Shown in pieces: positions 1 through 6,686 of a DNA stretch of 22,592 nt; positions within the stretch are counted from its first letter, which is position 1, and the number at the start of each line of letters is the position of its first letter. Made by a program: the position numbers and the translations under genes. The notes beneath the pieces were generated by a model. It did not search any database and had not been told where the DNA came from. It saw nothing but the letters and a program-made list of their open reading frames with translations. This stretch comes from JBBRLA01 sp038231615 (GTDB lineage: Bacteria > Myxococcota_A > Polyangia > Palsa-1104 > JAEUJZ01), in contig JBBRLA010000049.1 of the NCBI GenBank assembly GCA_038231615.1, positions 1-22,592 of the forward strand, in the 5' to 3' direction.

Positions 1-128
1 ACGGCGCTTCGCTTCGCTGCGCGCTATCGATGGACGGCGCTTCGCTTCGCTGCGCGCTATCGATGGACGGCGCTTCGCTTCGCTGCGCGCTATCGATGGA
101 CGGCGCTTCGCTTCGCTGCGCGCTATCG
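1..128 (-). repeat. Tandem 33-bp repeat array, family 1 (at least 4 units)
   Basis: Units begin at 1, 34, 67 and 100. The first three are identical, and the fourth loses the match after about 128. They are the reverse complement of the units at 700-897. The array continues past the left edge of the window, so its full copy number is unknown. Unit junctions carry the sequence ATCGAT. The array lies about 50 bp downstream of the stop codon of the thioesterase gene, which is read leftward, so here it is probably intergenic or belongs to a gene outside the window. Confidence 0.95.
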
Positions 129-179
129 TCAATGTGATTGCCAATGGATGAGGTCATTTCGGCTTTCCTTGAACAGCGG

Positions 180-608
180 TCAGCGGCGCAGGCGGCGGGC
201 GGCGCCCTTTTCCAGGCGGCTCACGCTGACCACGGCGCGGGTGTGCTGGCCGCGGAACACCTCGCCGGCGTCGTCGTGGGCGACGACCTCGAAACGGTGG
301 AACTTGCCCTCGGTCCCCAGGTAGCGGGCGGTCATGCGGATGGTGCCCCCAGCCGGGGTGGGCGCGATGTGCTCGATGCGGACCCCGACCCCGACGGAAA
401 GTTCCTCGTCGGCCAGGATGGGGTGCATGGCGCGGGCGGCGGCCAGCTCCATCAGGGAGATGAGGCGGGCGGTCCCCAGCACCCGGGGGAAGCGATCACC
501 CTCGGGCCCGCCCCCGGTGCCCGCGGCGGCCACCCGGCTGGCCAGATCGGCCTCGGTGGTGAGGTGAGTGACGACGACTTCGGGAAGAACGGCGTGCGGC
601 GAGGCCAT
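180..608 (-). CDS. FlK-like hotdog-fold acyl-CoA thioesterase
   Basis: A 142-residue protein that probably hydrolyses a small acyl-CoA thioester in the cytoplasm. It reads as a single hotdog domain of the fluoroacetyl-CoA thioesterase (FlK) family. Residues Thr46, Glu54 and His80 have the same mutual spacing (8 and 26) as the FlK catalytic Thr42, Glu50 and His76. The segment VLGTARLISLMELAA matches the family's helix carrying the Thr and Glu, and RIEHIAPTP carries the His. The length is normal for the family. The ATG at 608 is preceded by AAGGAG 12 bases upstream, slightly far but usable. The gene is divergent from the lipoprotein gene at 679 and has no partner in the window. Family members also act on phenylacetyl-type or other short acyl-CoAs, so the substrate cannot be assigned; true fluoroacetyl-CoA activity is unlikely. 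Confidence 0.85.
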   Translation of the reverse strand: MASPHAVLPEVVVTHLTTEADLASRVAAAGTGGGPEGDRFPRVLGTARLISLMELAAARAMHPILADEELSVGVGVRIEHIAPTPAGGTIRMTARYLGTEGKFHRFEVVAHDDAGEVFRGQHTRAVVSVSRLEKGAARRLRR

Positions 609-678
609 CGGGTCGAGCGGCTCCTTGTGGTGGATTGGTATACCATGACGCGGCGGGTCTTACCGCAAGGGGGATCGC

Positions 679-1551
679 ATGCTAGCCTGGGGCATGTCCG
701 ATAGCGCGCAGCGAAGGGGAGCGCCGTTCTCCGCTAGCGCGCAGCGAAGGGGAGCGCCGTTCTTCGCTAGCGCGCAGCGAAGCGAAGCGCCGTTCTCCGA
801 TAGCGCGCAGCGAAGCGAAGCGCCGTTCTCCGATAGCGCGCAGCGAAGCGAAGCGCCGTTCTCCGATAGCGCGCAGCGAAGCGAAGCGCCGTTCATCGAT
901 GCTCGCACTGTGTTGCGCGCCGCGGCGGCCGGTGCCGGCCTTTGGGCGGTCCTTCTGGCGGGCTGCACTCGGGTTAGCGGACCCTCGCTGCCCTCGCGCA
1001 AGCCGCCGGTGTTCAGCGACGATTTCAACCGGACGGAGCTGGGCCCGGCCTGGCTGGCCACCGGGCCGGCCTACAAGCTCTCCAGCGGCGAGTTGGTGGT
1101 GCGCGGCGCCCACAATCATCCACTCTGGCTGCGGCGGGAACTGCCCCGGGACGCGGTCATCGAGTTCGATGCGTGGTCGATGGACCCGGCGGGGGACATC
1201 AAGGCTGAGGTCTTCGGGGACGGCAAGAGCTTCGCCACCGATCTGGAGTATGCCAGCAGCGGCTACGTGTTCATCCAGGGCGGGTGGCACAACACCATCA
1301 CAGCCCTGTGCAGGCAGGAAGAGCACGGGCACGACCGGAAGGAGCGGCGGGATTTCCGGGTGCAGCTGGGGCGGCACTACCACTGGCTGATCGCCAGGCA
1401 CGGCGGGCAGGTCGAGTGGTTCGTGGACGGCCAGGAGGTCCTTTACCTGAGCGATCCGCAGCCGCTGGAGGGGGCGGCGCACGGCTTCCTCGGCTTCGAT
1501 GACTGGGAGACCGAGGTGCACTTCGACAACTTGGTCGTACGCCCCTATTAA
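679..1551 (+). CDS. Putative lipoprotein, concanavalin-A/LamG-like domain, N-terminal repeat array
   Basis: A 290-residue protein. Residues 8-73 are six copies of an 11-residue repeat (DSAQRSEAPFS type) encoded by 33-bp DNA repeats. A lipoprotein-like signal follows: a hydrophobic stretch at about 81-95 ending in LLAG before Cys96. The mature part from about residue 108 (FSDDFNRTELGPAW) to the end is beta-rich, with motifs such as YVFIQGGWHN, EWFVDGQEVLY and HFDNLVVRPY typical of ConA-like/LamG jelly-roll domains. It may bind or process a glycan on the cell surface; the enzymatic role is unknown. The ATG at 679 has a good AAGGGGG at 667-673, so translation probably begins before the repeats, placing the signal sequence unusually far inside. 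An alternative start is an in-frame GTG or TTG near 910, with no clear ribosome site. The kinase gene follows closely, suggesting co-transcription. Confidence 0.7.
   Translation: MLAWGMSDSAQRRGAPFSASAQRRGAPFFASAQRSEAPFSDSAQRSEAPFSDSAQRSEAPFSDSAQRSEAPFIDARTVLRAAAAGAGLWAVLLAGCTRVSGPSLPSRKPPVFSDDFNRTELGPAWLATGPAYKLSSGELVVRGAHNHPLWLRRELPRDAVIEFDAWSMDPAGDIKAEVFGDGKSFATDLEYASSGYVFIQGGWHNTITALCRQEEHGHDRKERRDFRVQLGRHYHWLIARHGGQVEWFVDGQEVLYLSDPQPLEGAAHGFLGFDDWETEVHFDNLVVRPY
700..897 (+). repeat. Tandem 33-bp repeat array, family 1, six exact-length units inside a CDS
   Basis: Units start at 700, 733, 766, 799, 832 and 865, each exactly 33 bp. Each opens with GATAGCGCGCAGCGAAG or GCTAGCGCGCAGCGAAG and carries GCGCCGTTC near the end. 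The first two have GGGGAGCG where the other four have GCGAAGCG. The last ends in ATC followed by GAT, recreating ATCGAT. The array is in frame with the lipoprotein CDS and encodes residues 8-73. Confidence 0.97.
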
Positions 1552-1595
1552 GCACCGCCCCCCTTCGGTCGATGACAGGGCCGGAGCGGTGTTTG

Positions 1596-4500
1596 ATGAA
1601 AATCCCAGATAGTGATCTATCAACCGCGGCGCCTTCGGCACTTCGCGACCCGTGGACCGCGGCGCCTTCGGCACGTAGCGACCCGTGGACCGCGGAGCCT
1701 TCGTCGCTTGGCGACCAGTGGACCGTGGCGCCTTCGGCACTTCGCGACCAGTGGACCGTGGCGCCTTCGGCACTTCGCGATTCGGCGGCGGAGCGGTTTG
1801 GGCGGTATGAACTCTTGAGGCGCCTGGGGGCCGGAGGGATGGCCGAGGTGTTCTTGGCCCGGGAGCCGCTTTCTGGGGGGCTCTCGAAGATCCTGGTGAT
1901 CAAGAAGATCCACGCTGCCCTGGCACGCACCCCGGCGTTCCAGCGGATGTTCGAGGAAGAAGCGCGCATCGCGGTGAACTTGAACCACCCGAGCGTGGTG
2001 CAGATCTTCAACTATGGCAAGCTGGACGATACTTTGTTCCTGGCGATGGAGCATGTCGATGGGCTGGACCTCTTGCGGCTCTTGCACCTGGCCCGGGCGG
2101 CCCGGCGGCCGGTGCCCCGGGCGCTGGCGGCGTACCTGATCGCGCAGGTCTGCAAGGGGCTGGACTATGCCCATCGAAAGCGAGACGAGCAGGGCGAGCC
2201 GCTGTGGATTGTCCACCGGGATGTGTCCCCCCAGAATGTGCTGCTCTCGTTCGATGGGGCGGTGAAGCTGGCAGACTTCGGCATCGCCAGGAACCGCGAC
2301 ACCCAGGAGGACGCCGGGGTGCTGAAGGGGAAGTATGCCTACATGTCCCCGGAGCAGGCCATGGGGCACCCGGTGGACCACCGATCCGACATCTACTCGG
2401 TGGGGGTGGTGCTCTTCGAGGCGACCACCGGTCATACCCTGTATGGGAACCTGCCGGTGCACCAGGCGCTGGCGGAGATCAGCGCGGGCAAGGTCCCCCA
2501 CCCCCGGGACATCGATCCGGGGATGCCGGCCGAGCTGGAGCGAATCCTTATCCGGGCGCTACAGCCGAGGCGGGAGGACCGCCACCAGACCGCCCGGGAC
2601 CTGCAGAACGACCTGGGGCGGTTCTATTTCTCTCACGCGGATGGGGAAGTGATCGACTCTGGCAGATTGGCGGCGTTCATCGCCGGACTGGCGCTGCCGG
2701 ACGAGCGGCTGGGGGCCCAGAAGAGCCCGTTGCAGGTGGCGCCGACGGCTTCTCCTGCCGGCAGCCTCCCGCCGCCCAGGCAGCAGCACAACGTGGTGGT
2801 GGTCGAGGGGGTGCTTCTGGGGCTGCCGCTTCTGCGACGGACCATCGGCGAGGCGCGGACGAGAAGCTTCCTTCTGGATCTTCAGCGGGCCACCGAGAAC
2901 CTGGCCTACAAGCACCGGGCTCACATGGAGCGCTTCGACGAAAACGGTTTCACCTGCGTGGTTGGCATCCCCCACGAGGAGGAGCATGACGCGGTGCAGG
3001 CGATCCGCCTGGCCCTGGCGGAGATCGAGGCACTGGAGGCCCTGGTGATCGAGCAGCCGCAGCAGCAGCACCTGGCGATCGGGGTACAGCGGGGCGTGGC
3101 GCTGGTGTCGCGGAAGATCGGGAGCGATCCCCGGGCGTTCGCGCTGGAGATCGCCGGGGCGACCGCGGAGCTGGCCCGGCGCCTGTCGAAGAGCGCGCGG
3201 CCGGGGGAGGTGCTGACCGGGGGGAGCGTTTACCGAGCGGCCCGGGGGGCATGGCGCTTCGAGGCGGCGGCCCCGCTGGAACTGCCGCCCGAGCCGGGGG
3301 CGGCGATGGGGCCGCTCGAGACGTTGACCCGGGTGAGGGTGTACCGCCTGCTTGGCGGGCGCGTGGCGGGCGAGGTCCGAAGCCGGCCACCGCAGCACTT
3401 CGGGCGCGACCGCGAGATCACGCAACTGAAGGCGGTGCTGGCCGAGGCCGGGGAGCGGAAGCAGCCGCGGCATGCGCTGGTGGTGGGGGAGGTCGGAATG
3501 GGAAAGAAGACGCTCCTTTCGGCGTTTCGCGCCTCGCTGGACCCGGCGGGTCACATGTTCCTGCGGGCGGCGGCGCGCGAGGCCACCCGGGATGTTCCAT
3601 TCTCCCTGTTGGCCACGCTGGCCCGGGACTTTCTGGGGCTGACCGAGCACTCCAGCAGGAAGGAGATCCTCCTGCACCTGGACGCAGCGATCCGCTTCCT
3701 GAGCGAGGAAGATCGGCGCAGCGAACTGGGCGCCATTGATGATGGGGCGCAGCCCAGCGGAGCGCCGTTCTGTGATAGCGCGCAGCCCAGCGGAGCGCCG
3801 TTCATCGCGACGGAACGCCGATTGCGGGCGCGGCAGCTGGTGGACTCGCTGGCGCTGCTTTTGCGGGATGACGCCAGAGTCTCGCTGGTCCCGGCGATGC
3901 GTCGGGGGCAGGTGCACGTCGAGGCGCTTCATGAGCTGTTCTCGTACTTCACCGGGGAGCGGACGCTGGTGCTGGCGCTGGAGGAGGTCCAGTGGGCGGA
4001 CTCGGCGTCCCTGTCGGCACTGGCGGTCCTTTCGACGGATCGGTGGATCGGGCGGGCAGTGGTCTTCGTGTCGACGCTGCGCAGCCAGGACGACGTACCC
4101 GGACCGGTACGGGAATGGCTTGAGCGTCGGCGGGATACGGGGTTGCCAATGACGACACCGGTGATGGCACCCGTGACGGTAATCGACATGCAGGGGCTCT
4201 CGGTGAACGAGCAGGAGGTCTGGATCCTGTCACGCTTGGCACCGGGACCGGCCCGGGAGGAGGCAGCTCCCCTGTGCCGGCAGATTATCGAGAAGGCCGG
4301 AGGAAACCCGCTCTACCTGAGCGAGATCCTGGATTCGCTGATCGAGCGAGGCTGCCTGAAAGCGGCGGAGTCTGGCGAGGGGCTCTTCTGGGCAACCCAG
4401 GACCAGGCCATCGCGGTGCCTACCACGGTGGAGGCGCTGATCGCCGCGCAGCTCGATCGACTGCCCGATGGGCAAAGGCAGTGCCTGTTGCTGCTGGCGC

Positions 4501-4766
4501 ACTGGCAGCACACGCCGCTGCGGCCGGACGCCGTCCTTCTGGGCGAACTGCTCGGCAGGGCGGTGGAGGCCGACCTGGACGCCTTACAGCAGCGCAAGCT
4601 GGTCGATAGGCTACCCGATGGCAGCCATGGCATCCGCACGTCCATCGTGGCCGACGTGGTGCGGGCCACCGTGCCCGAAGCGGAGAGCCACAGCCTGAGA
4701 CTGCGCCTGATGCAACTTTTGTCCCCTGGGTCCGGTCCAGAGCAGGCGACTGTGGGAACCCTTTGA
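1596..4766 (+). CDS. Ser/Thr protein kinase fused to cyclase-like and STAND-type ATPase domains
   Basis: A cytoplasmic signalling fusion of about 1056 residues. Residues 10-62 are an 11-residue repeat array. The kinase domain spans about 70-345: Gly loop LGAGGMAEV (77-85), Lys103, HRDVSPQN with Asp209 and Asn214, DFG (227-229) and SPE (251-253). It appears catalytically complete. Residues about 399-590 resemble a class III nucleotide cyclase fold but no metal-binding Asp pair is evident, so this part is probably degenerate. From about 599 an AAA/STAND ATPase follows: P-loop GEVGMGKKT (631-639), with Lys instead of the usual Thr/Ser after the P-loop Lys, and a Walker B-like LVLALEEVQWAD with Glu-Glu for the usual acidic pair. 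The order resembles kinase/cyclase fusion proteins of TOMM clusters, but no such cluster is here and no C-terminal TPR region is seen. The ATG at 1596 is preferred because GGAG lies 9 bases upstream; an in-frame ATG at 1572 lacks a ribosome site. Confidence 0.88.
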   Translation: MKIPDSDLSTAAPSALRDPWTAAPSARSDPWTAEPSSLGDQWTVAPSALRDQWTVAPSALRDSAAERFGRYELLRRLGAGGMAEVFLAREPLSGGLSKILVIKKIHAALARTPAFQRMFEEEARIAVNLNHPSVVQIFNYGKLDDTLFLAMEHVDGLDLLRLLHLARAARRPVPRALAAYLIAQVCKGLDYAHRKRDEQGEPLWIVHRDVSPQNVLLSFDGAVKLADFGIARNRDTQEDAGVLKGKYAYMSPEQAMGHPVDHRSDIYSVGVVLFEATTGHTLYGNLPVHQALAEISAGKVPHPRDIDPGMPAELERILIRALQPRREDRHQTARDLQNDLGRFYFSHADGEVIDSGRLAAFIAGLALPDERLGAQKSPLQVAPTASPAGSLPPPRQQHNVVVVEGVLLGLPLLRRTIGEARTRSFLLDLQRATENLAYKHRAHMERFDENGFTCVVGIPHEEEHDAVQAIRLALAEIEALEALVIEQPQQQHLAIGVQRGVALVSRKIGSDPRAFALEIAGATAELARRLSKSARPGEVLTGGSVYRAARGAWRFEAAAPLELPPEPGAAMGPLETLTRVRVYRLLGGRVAGEVRSRPPQHFGRDREITQLKAVLAEAGERKQPRHALVVGEVGMGKKTLLSAFRASLDPAGHMFLRAAAREATRDVPFSLLATLARDFLGLTEHSSRKEILLHLDAAIRFLSEEDRRSELGAIDDGAQPSGAPFCDSAQPSGAPFIATERRLRARQLVDSLALLLRDDARVSLVPAMRRGQVHVEALHELFSYFTGERTLVLALEEVQWADSASLSALAVLSTDRWIGRAVVFVSTLRSQDDVPGPVREWLERRRDTGLPMTTPVMAPVTVIDMQGLSVNEQEVWILSRLAPGPAREEAAPLCRQIIEKAGGNPLYLSEILDSLIERGCLKAAESGEGLFWATQDQAIAVPTTVEALIAAQLDRLPDGQRQCLLLLAHWQHTPLRPDAVLLGELLGRAVEADLDALQQRKLVDRLPDGSHGIRTSIVADVVRATVPEAESHSLRLRLMQLLSPGSGPEQATVGTL
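1623..1781 (+). repeat. Tandem 33-bp repeat array, family 2, nearly five units
   Basis: Units start at 1623, 1656, 1689, 1722 and 1755, and the last is incomplete. Each begins ACCG(C/T)GGCGCCTTCGG or a close variant and encodes an 11-residue unit of TAAPSALRDPW type. The third unit is the most diverged. The family has the same 33-bp period as family 1, and its reverse complement shares GCGAAG and GAAGGCGCCG-like blocks with it, so the two may be distantly related. Confidence 0.95.
3741..3806 (+). repeat. Two tandem family-1 repeat units inside the STAND ATPase region
   Basis: Units at 3741-3773 and 3774-3806, in frame, adding residues about 716-737 (DGAQPSGAPFC then DSAQPSGAPFI). Both carry CAGCCCAGCGGAGCG where the 700-897 units carry CAGCGAAGCGAAGCG, so this is a local sequence variant. 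They sit between the P-loop and the Walker B-like strand, within a helical, charged stretch, most likely a surface loop. Confidence 0.95.
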
Positions 4767-4809
4767 AAGACGCTATGGTCGAGGCGGCACTGTGCCGATG
4801 TAGAAGGTC

Positions 4810-5454
4810 ATGCTGGCAAAATATACTTTTCTCTTTTCGCTCCTGTGCTGCTCCTGTATGCTCCCCCTTGTGGTGGGCCCGTCCGGCGGCGAGGGTTCGT
4901 CTCAAAAAGTTGGGGCGGTTGAGACGGTTCAGGGAATCCGGCTGCTGCCGCTCGCCATACCCTGGCGGGGGGGTGAGCACGACCTGACCGAATATGTGAT
5001 CCCCGTCGCGGTGGAAGTGCGCAATGACGGCCTCCTCACGGTGGACGTGCAGCTCGAAGACTTCGTGTTGGCGGACGAGGCAGGGCACGCGGTGCAAGCC
5101 TGCGCCGTGCCCGAGCCTCCCTCGGAGGCCACCGCGCCGCCGCCGCTCAGGGGACCTGTGCTGGCCACCCTGGCGCGCCCCACCTCGGGGGACCCTGATC
5201 TCGAACTGAAGTTCATCGGCATCACCGCGCCGCCGCCGGTCAGTCAGGAGAGCCAGCTCGCCCTGGCCAGCGGGCAGCTTCGCTCGGGTCAGGCCACGCG
5301 CGGCTTTCTTTTCTTCCAGCGCAGCTCGCTGGGGGATCTGCAAGGCTTGCCAGCACTGCGGCTGCATTACCGGATAAGGGGCATAAAGGGGTCGCAGGTG
5401 GCGCTCGGCGAACTCGAAGTGCGGCTCAAGGTTCAGCGACAGACGACGCGGTAA
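4810..5454 (+). CDS. Hypothetical secreted protein or lipoprotein
   Basis: A 214-residue protein of unknown function. The N-terminus has a short basic n-region, a hydrophobic stretch and Cys residues at 14, 15 and 17 (SLLCCSCML), so a lipoprotein is possible although the lipobox is not canonical. The mature part reads like an immunoglobulin-like beta sandwich: it has conserved-looking strands IPVAVEVRNDG and VDVQLEDFVLADEAG, and later SGQATRGFLFFQRSS, an arrangement reminiscent of DUF4352-type domains in which a free N-terminal strand is followed by a G-x-x-x-x-G-F strand. A Pro/Ala-rich loop interrupts the fold at about 100-120. AGAAGG lies only 2 bases before the ATG, so a slightly later start is possible. 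It follows the kinase fusion by 43 bp and precedes the DHH gene by 4 bp, suggesting one transcript. The function cannot be inferred. Confidence 0.65.
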   Translation: MLAKYTFLFSLLCCSCMLPLVVGPSGGEGSSQKVGAVETVQGIRLLPLAIPWRGGEHDLTEYVIPVAVEVRNDGLLTVDVQLEDFVLADEAGHAVQACAVPEPPSEATAPPPLRGPVLATLARPTSGDPDLELKFIGITAPPPVSQESQLALASGQLRSGQATRGFLFFQRSSLGDLQGLPALRLHYRIRGIKGSQVALGELEVRLKVQRQTTR

Positions 5455-5458
5455 ACGG

Positions 5459-6559
5459 ATGGACTCGGATGGACTGGCTGGCCTTGCTTCTTCTTTCGCG
5501 GCAAGCTACCGTCTTGCGGTTATGACGTTCGATCTCAACGCAGCCCTTGCTGGGGTGCGTGAGCGGGCCGAAGGCCAGACAACCGGTCCTGACGGACGCC
5601 CACAGGCATTGATCCTCACCCACGACAACCCTGATCCAGACTCGCTGGCGGCGGGGATGGGCCTTTCCCTGTTGCTGGAACGAGAGGGCATCGCCTGCAT
5701 ACTGGGCCTCGGCGGCATCATCGGCAGGGCCGAGAACCGCGCAATGGTGCGAGAGATCGGCTTCGAACTCCGGCCGCTGGAGAGCCTCGACTTCGCCAAT
5801 TTCCCCATCATCGCCCTGGTCGATACACAGCCCGGGACCGGCAACAACTCGCTGCCGACCACTCGCCTCCCGGATATTGTCATCGACCATCACCCGCCGC
5901 GTCCGAGCTCTCGGGAAGTCCCCTGGTGCGACATCCGACCCGAGTTTGGCGCCTCATGCACCATCGTCTGGACGTATCTGCAGGAAGCGGGTATCCCCTG
6001 GAACCCCGCCCTGGCCACCGCCTTTCTGTACGCCATCAAGACCGAGACCCGCGATCTGGGACGCGACGCCGGACCTTACGAGCGTCAGGCCTACCTGGAA
6101 CTCAACGCGCTCTCGGACCACGAAAAGCTCTACAACATCACCAACCCGAAGCTCGGGCGGGAGCACTTCGTGGCCCTGGACCGTGCGTGTCGCATGGCGA
6201 TCTGCTGGGGCGAACTGGTTGCGATCAACCTGGGCTCGCTGCGCTATCCGGACCTGGTGGCGGAGATCGCCGACCTCATGCTCGCCTATGACAAGGCGAG
6301 TTGGTGCGTCTGCGTGGGTGAACATGAGGGTTCGGTGTTCCTTTCCATTCGCAGCGATGTAGAAGACGCCCACGCGGGGGAACTCATCCGCCGGGTGGTC
6401 GGTAGCAAGGGTGCCGCCGGAGGCCACGGCCTGAGCGCCGGGGGCCGGCTCCATCAGACCGTGCGGGATGAGGCCGAACTCAAGCAAGTCTACGATGAAC
6501 TGGTGGCCCGGCTGGTGGCCGAGTTGCAGATCGCACAGCCACCGAGCCCGCTTCTTTAA
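5459..6559 (+). CDS. DHH/DHHA1 family phosphoesterase (NrnA-like)
   Basis: A cytoplasmic, metal-dependent phosphoesterase of the DHH superfamily, in the branch that includes oligoribonuclease/pAp phosphatase NrnA and c-di-AMP-degrading enzymes. In the 366-residue reading the first metal motif is HDNPDPDS (55-62), Asp122 lies in IALVDTQPG, and DHHP (143-146) supplies the name-giving motif. The C-terminal DHHA1 substrate-binding motif is GGHGLSAGG (321-329). All motifs are intact, so the enzyme should be active. The first ATG (5459) adds 21 residues with no obvious role; the in-frame ATG at 5522 (MTFDLNAAL) fits better with family starts, but neither has a strong ribosome site. It is probably transcribed with the upstream lipoprotein and kinase fusion, and is convergent with the RNase R gene. 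Both could act on short RNA, although head-to-head end placement does not prove a link. Confidence 0.9.
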   Translation: MDSDGLAGLASSFAASYRLAVMTFDLNAALAGVRERAEGQTTGPDGRPQALILTHDNPDPDSLAAGMGLSLLLEREGIACILGLGGIIGRAENRAMVREIGFELRPLESLDFANFPIIALVDTQPGTGNNSLPTTRLPDIVIDHHPPRPSSREVPWCDIRPEFGASCTIVWTYLQEAGIPWNPALATAFLYAIKTETRDLGRDAGPYERQAYLELNALSDHEKLYNITNPKLGREHFVALDRACRMAICWGELVAINLGSLRYPDLVAEIADLMLAYDKASWCVCVGEHEGSVFLSIRSDVEDAHAGELIRRVVGSKGAAGGHGLSAGGRLHQTVRDEAELKQVYDELVARLVAELQIAQPPSPLL

Positions 6560-6652
6560 GTGGGAGCACTTGGGTTGATTGAAATCTGGGCCATCATTCA
6601 GCGACGACACAATGGGGGCCAAGAATCACCCGCAAAACGGTGACCACCGCTC

Positions 6653-6686
6653 TAGCGCAACTGAACGCCGCTCTTTCCCTAGCGCG
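6653..6686 (+). repeat. Possible degenerate family-1 repeat at the RNase R 3' end
   Basis: The stretch reads TAGCGCAACTGAACGCCG, then CTCTTTCC and TAGCGC again. It keeps the TAGCGC boundary and a GAACGCCG-like core but is about 6 bp shorter than a 33-bp unit. The RNase R stop codon (6679-6681) lies in the second boundary. The match is partial and could be chance. Confidence 0.3.

Noticed and set aside
1..128. CRISPR array
   Set aside because: The 33-bp units are directly adjacent with no spacers, and the same units occur in frame inside protein genes.
639..652. TATACC as a -10 box for the lipoprotein gene
   Set aside because: No -35-like hexamer at proper spacing; GGTATACC is a short palindrome that can occur by chance.
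660..1773. Long open frames on the minus strand across the lipoprotein and kinase N-terminus
   Set aside because: They exist because the 33-bp repeats and the high GC content keep several frames open. They carry no recognisable domain, and the plus-strand frames have the ribosome sites and motifs.
1572..4766. TOMM biosynthesis cluster around the kinase/cyclase-like fusion
   Set aside because: No cyclodehydratase, dehydrogenase or precursor peptide gene is present nearby; only the fusion architecture is similar.
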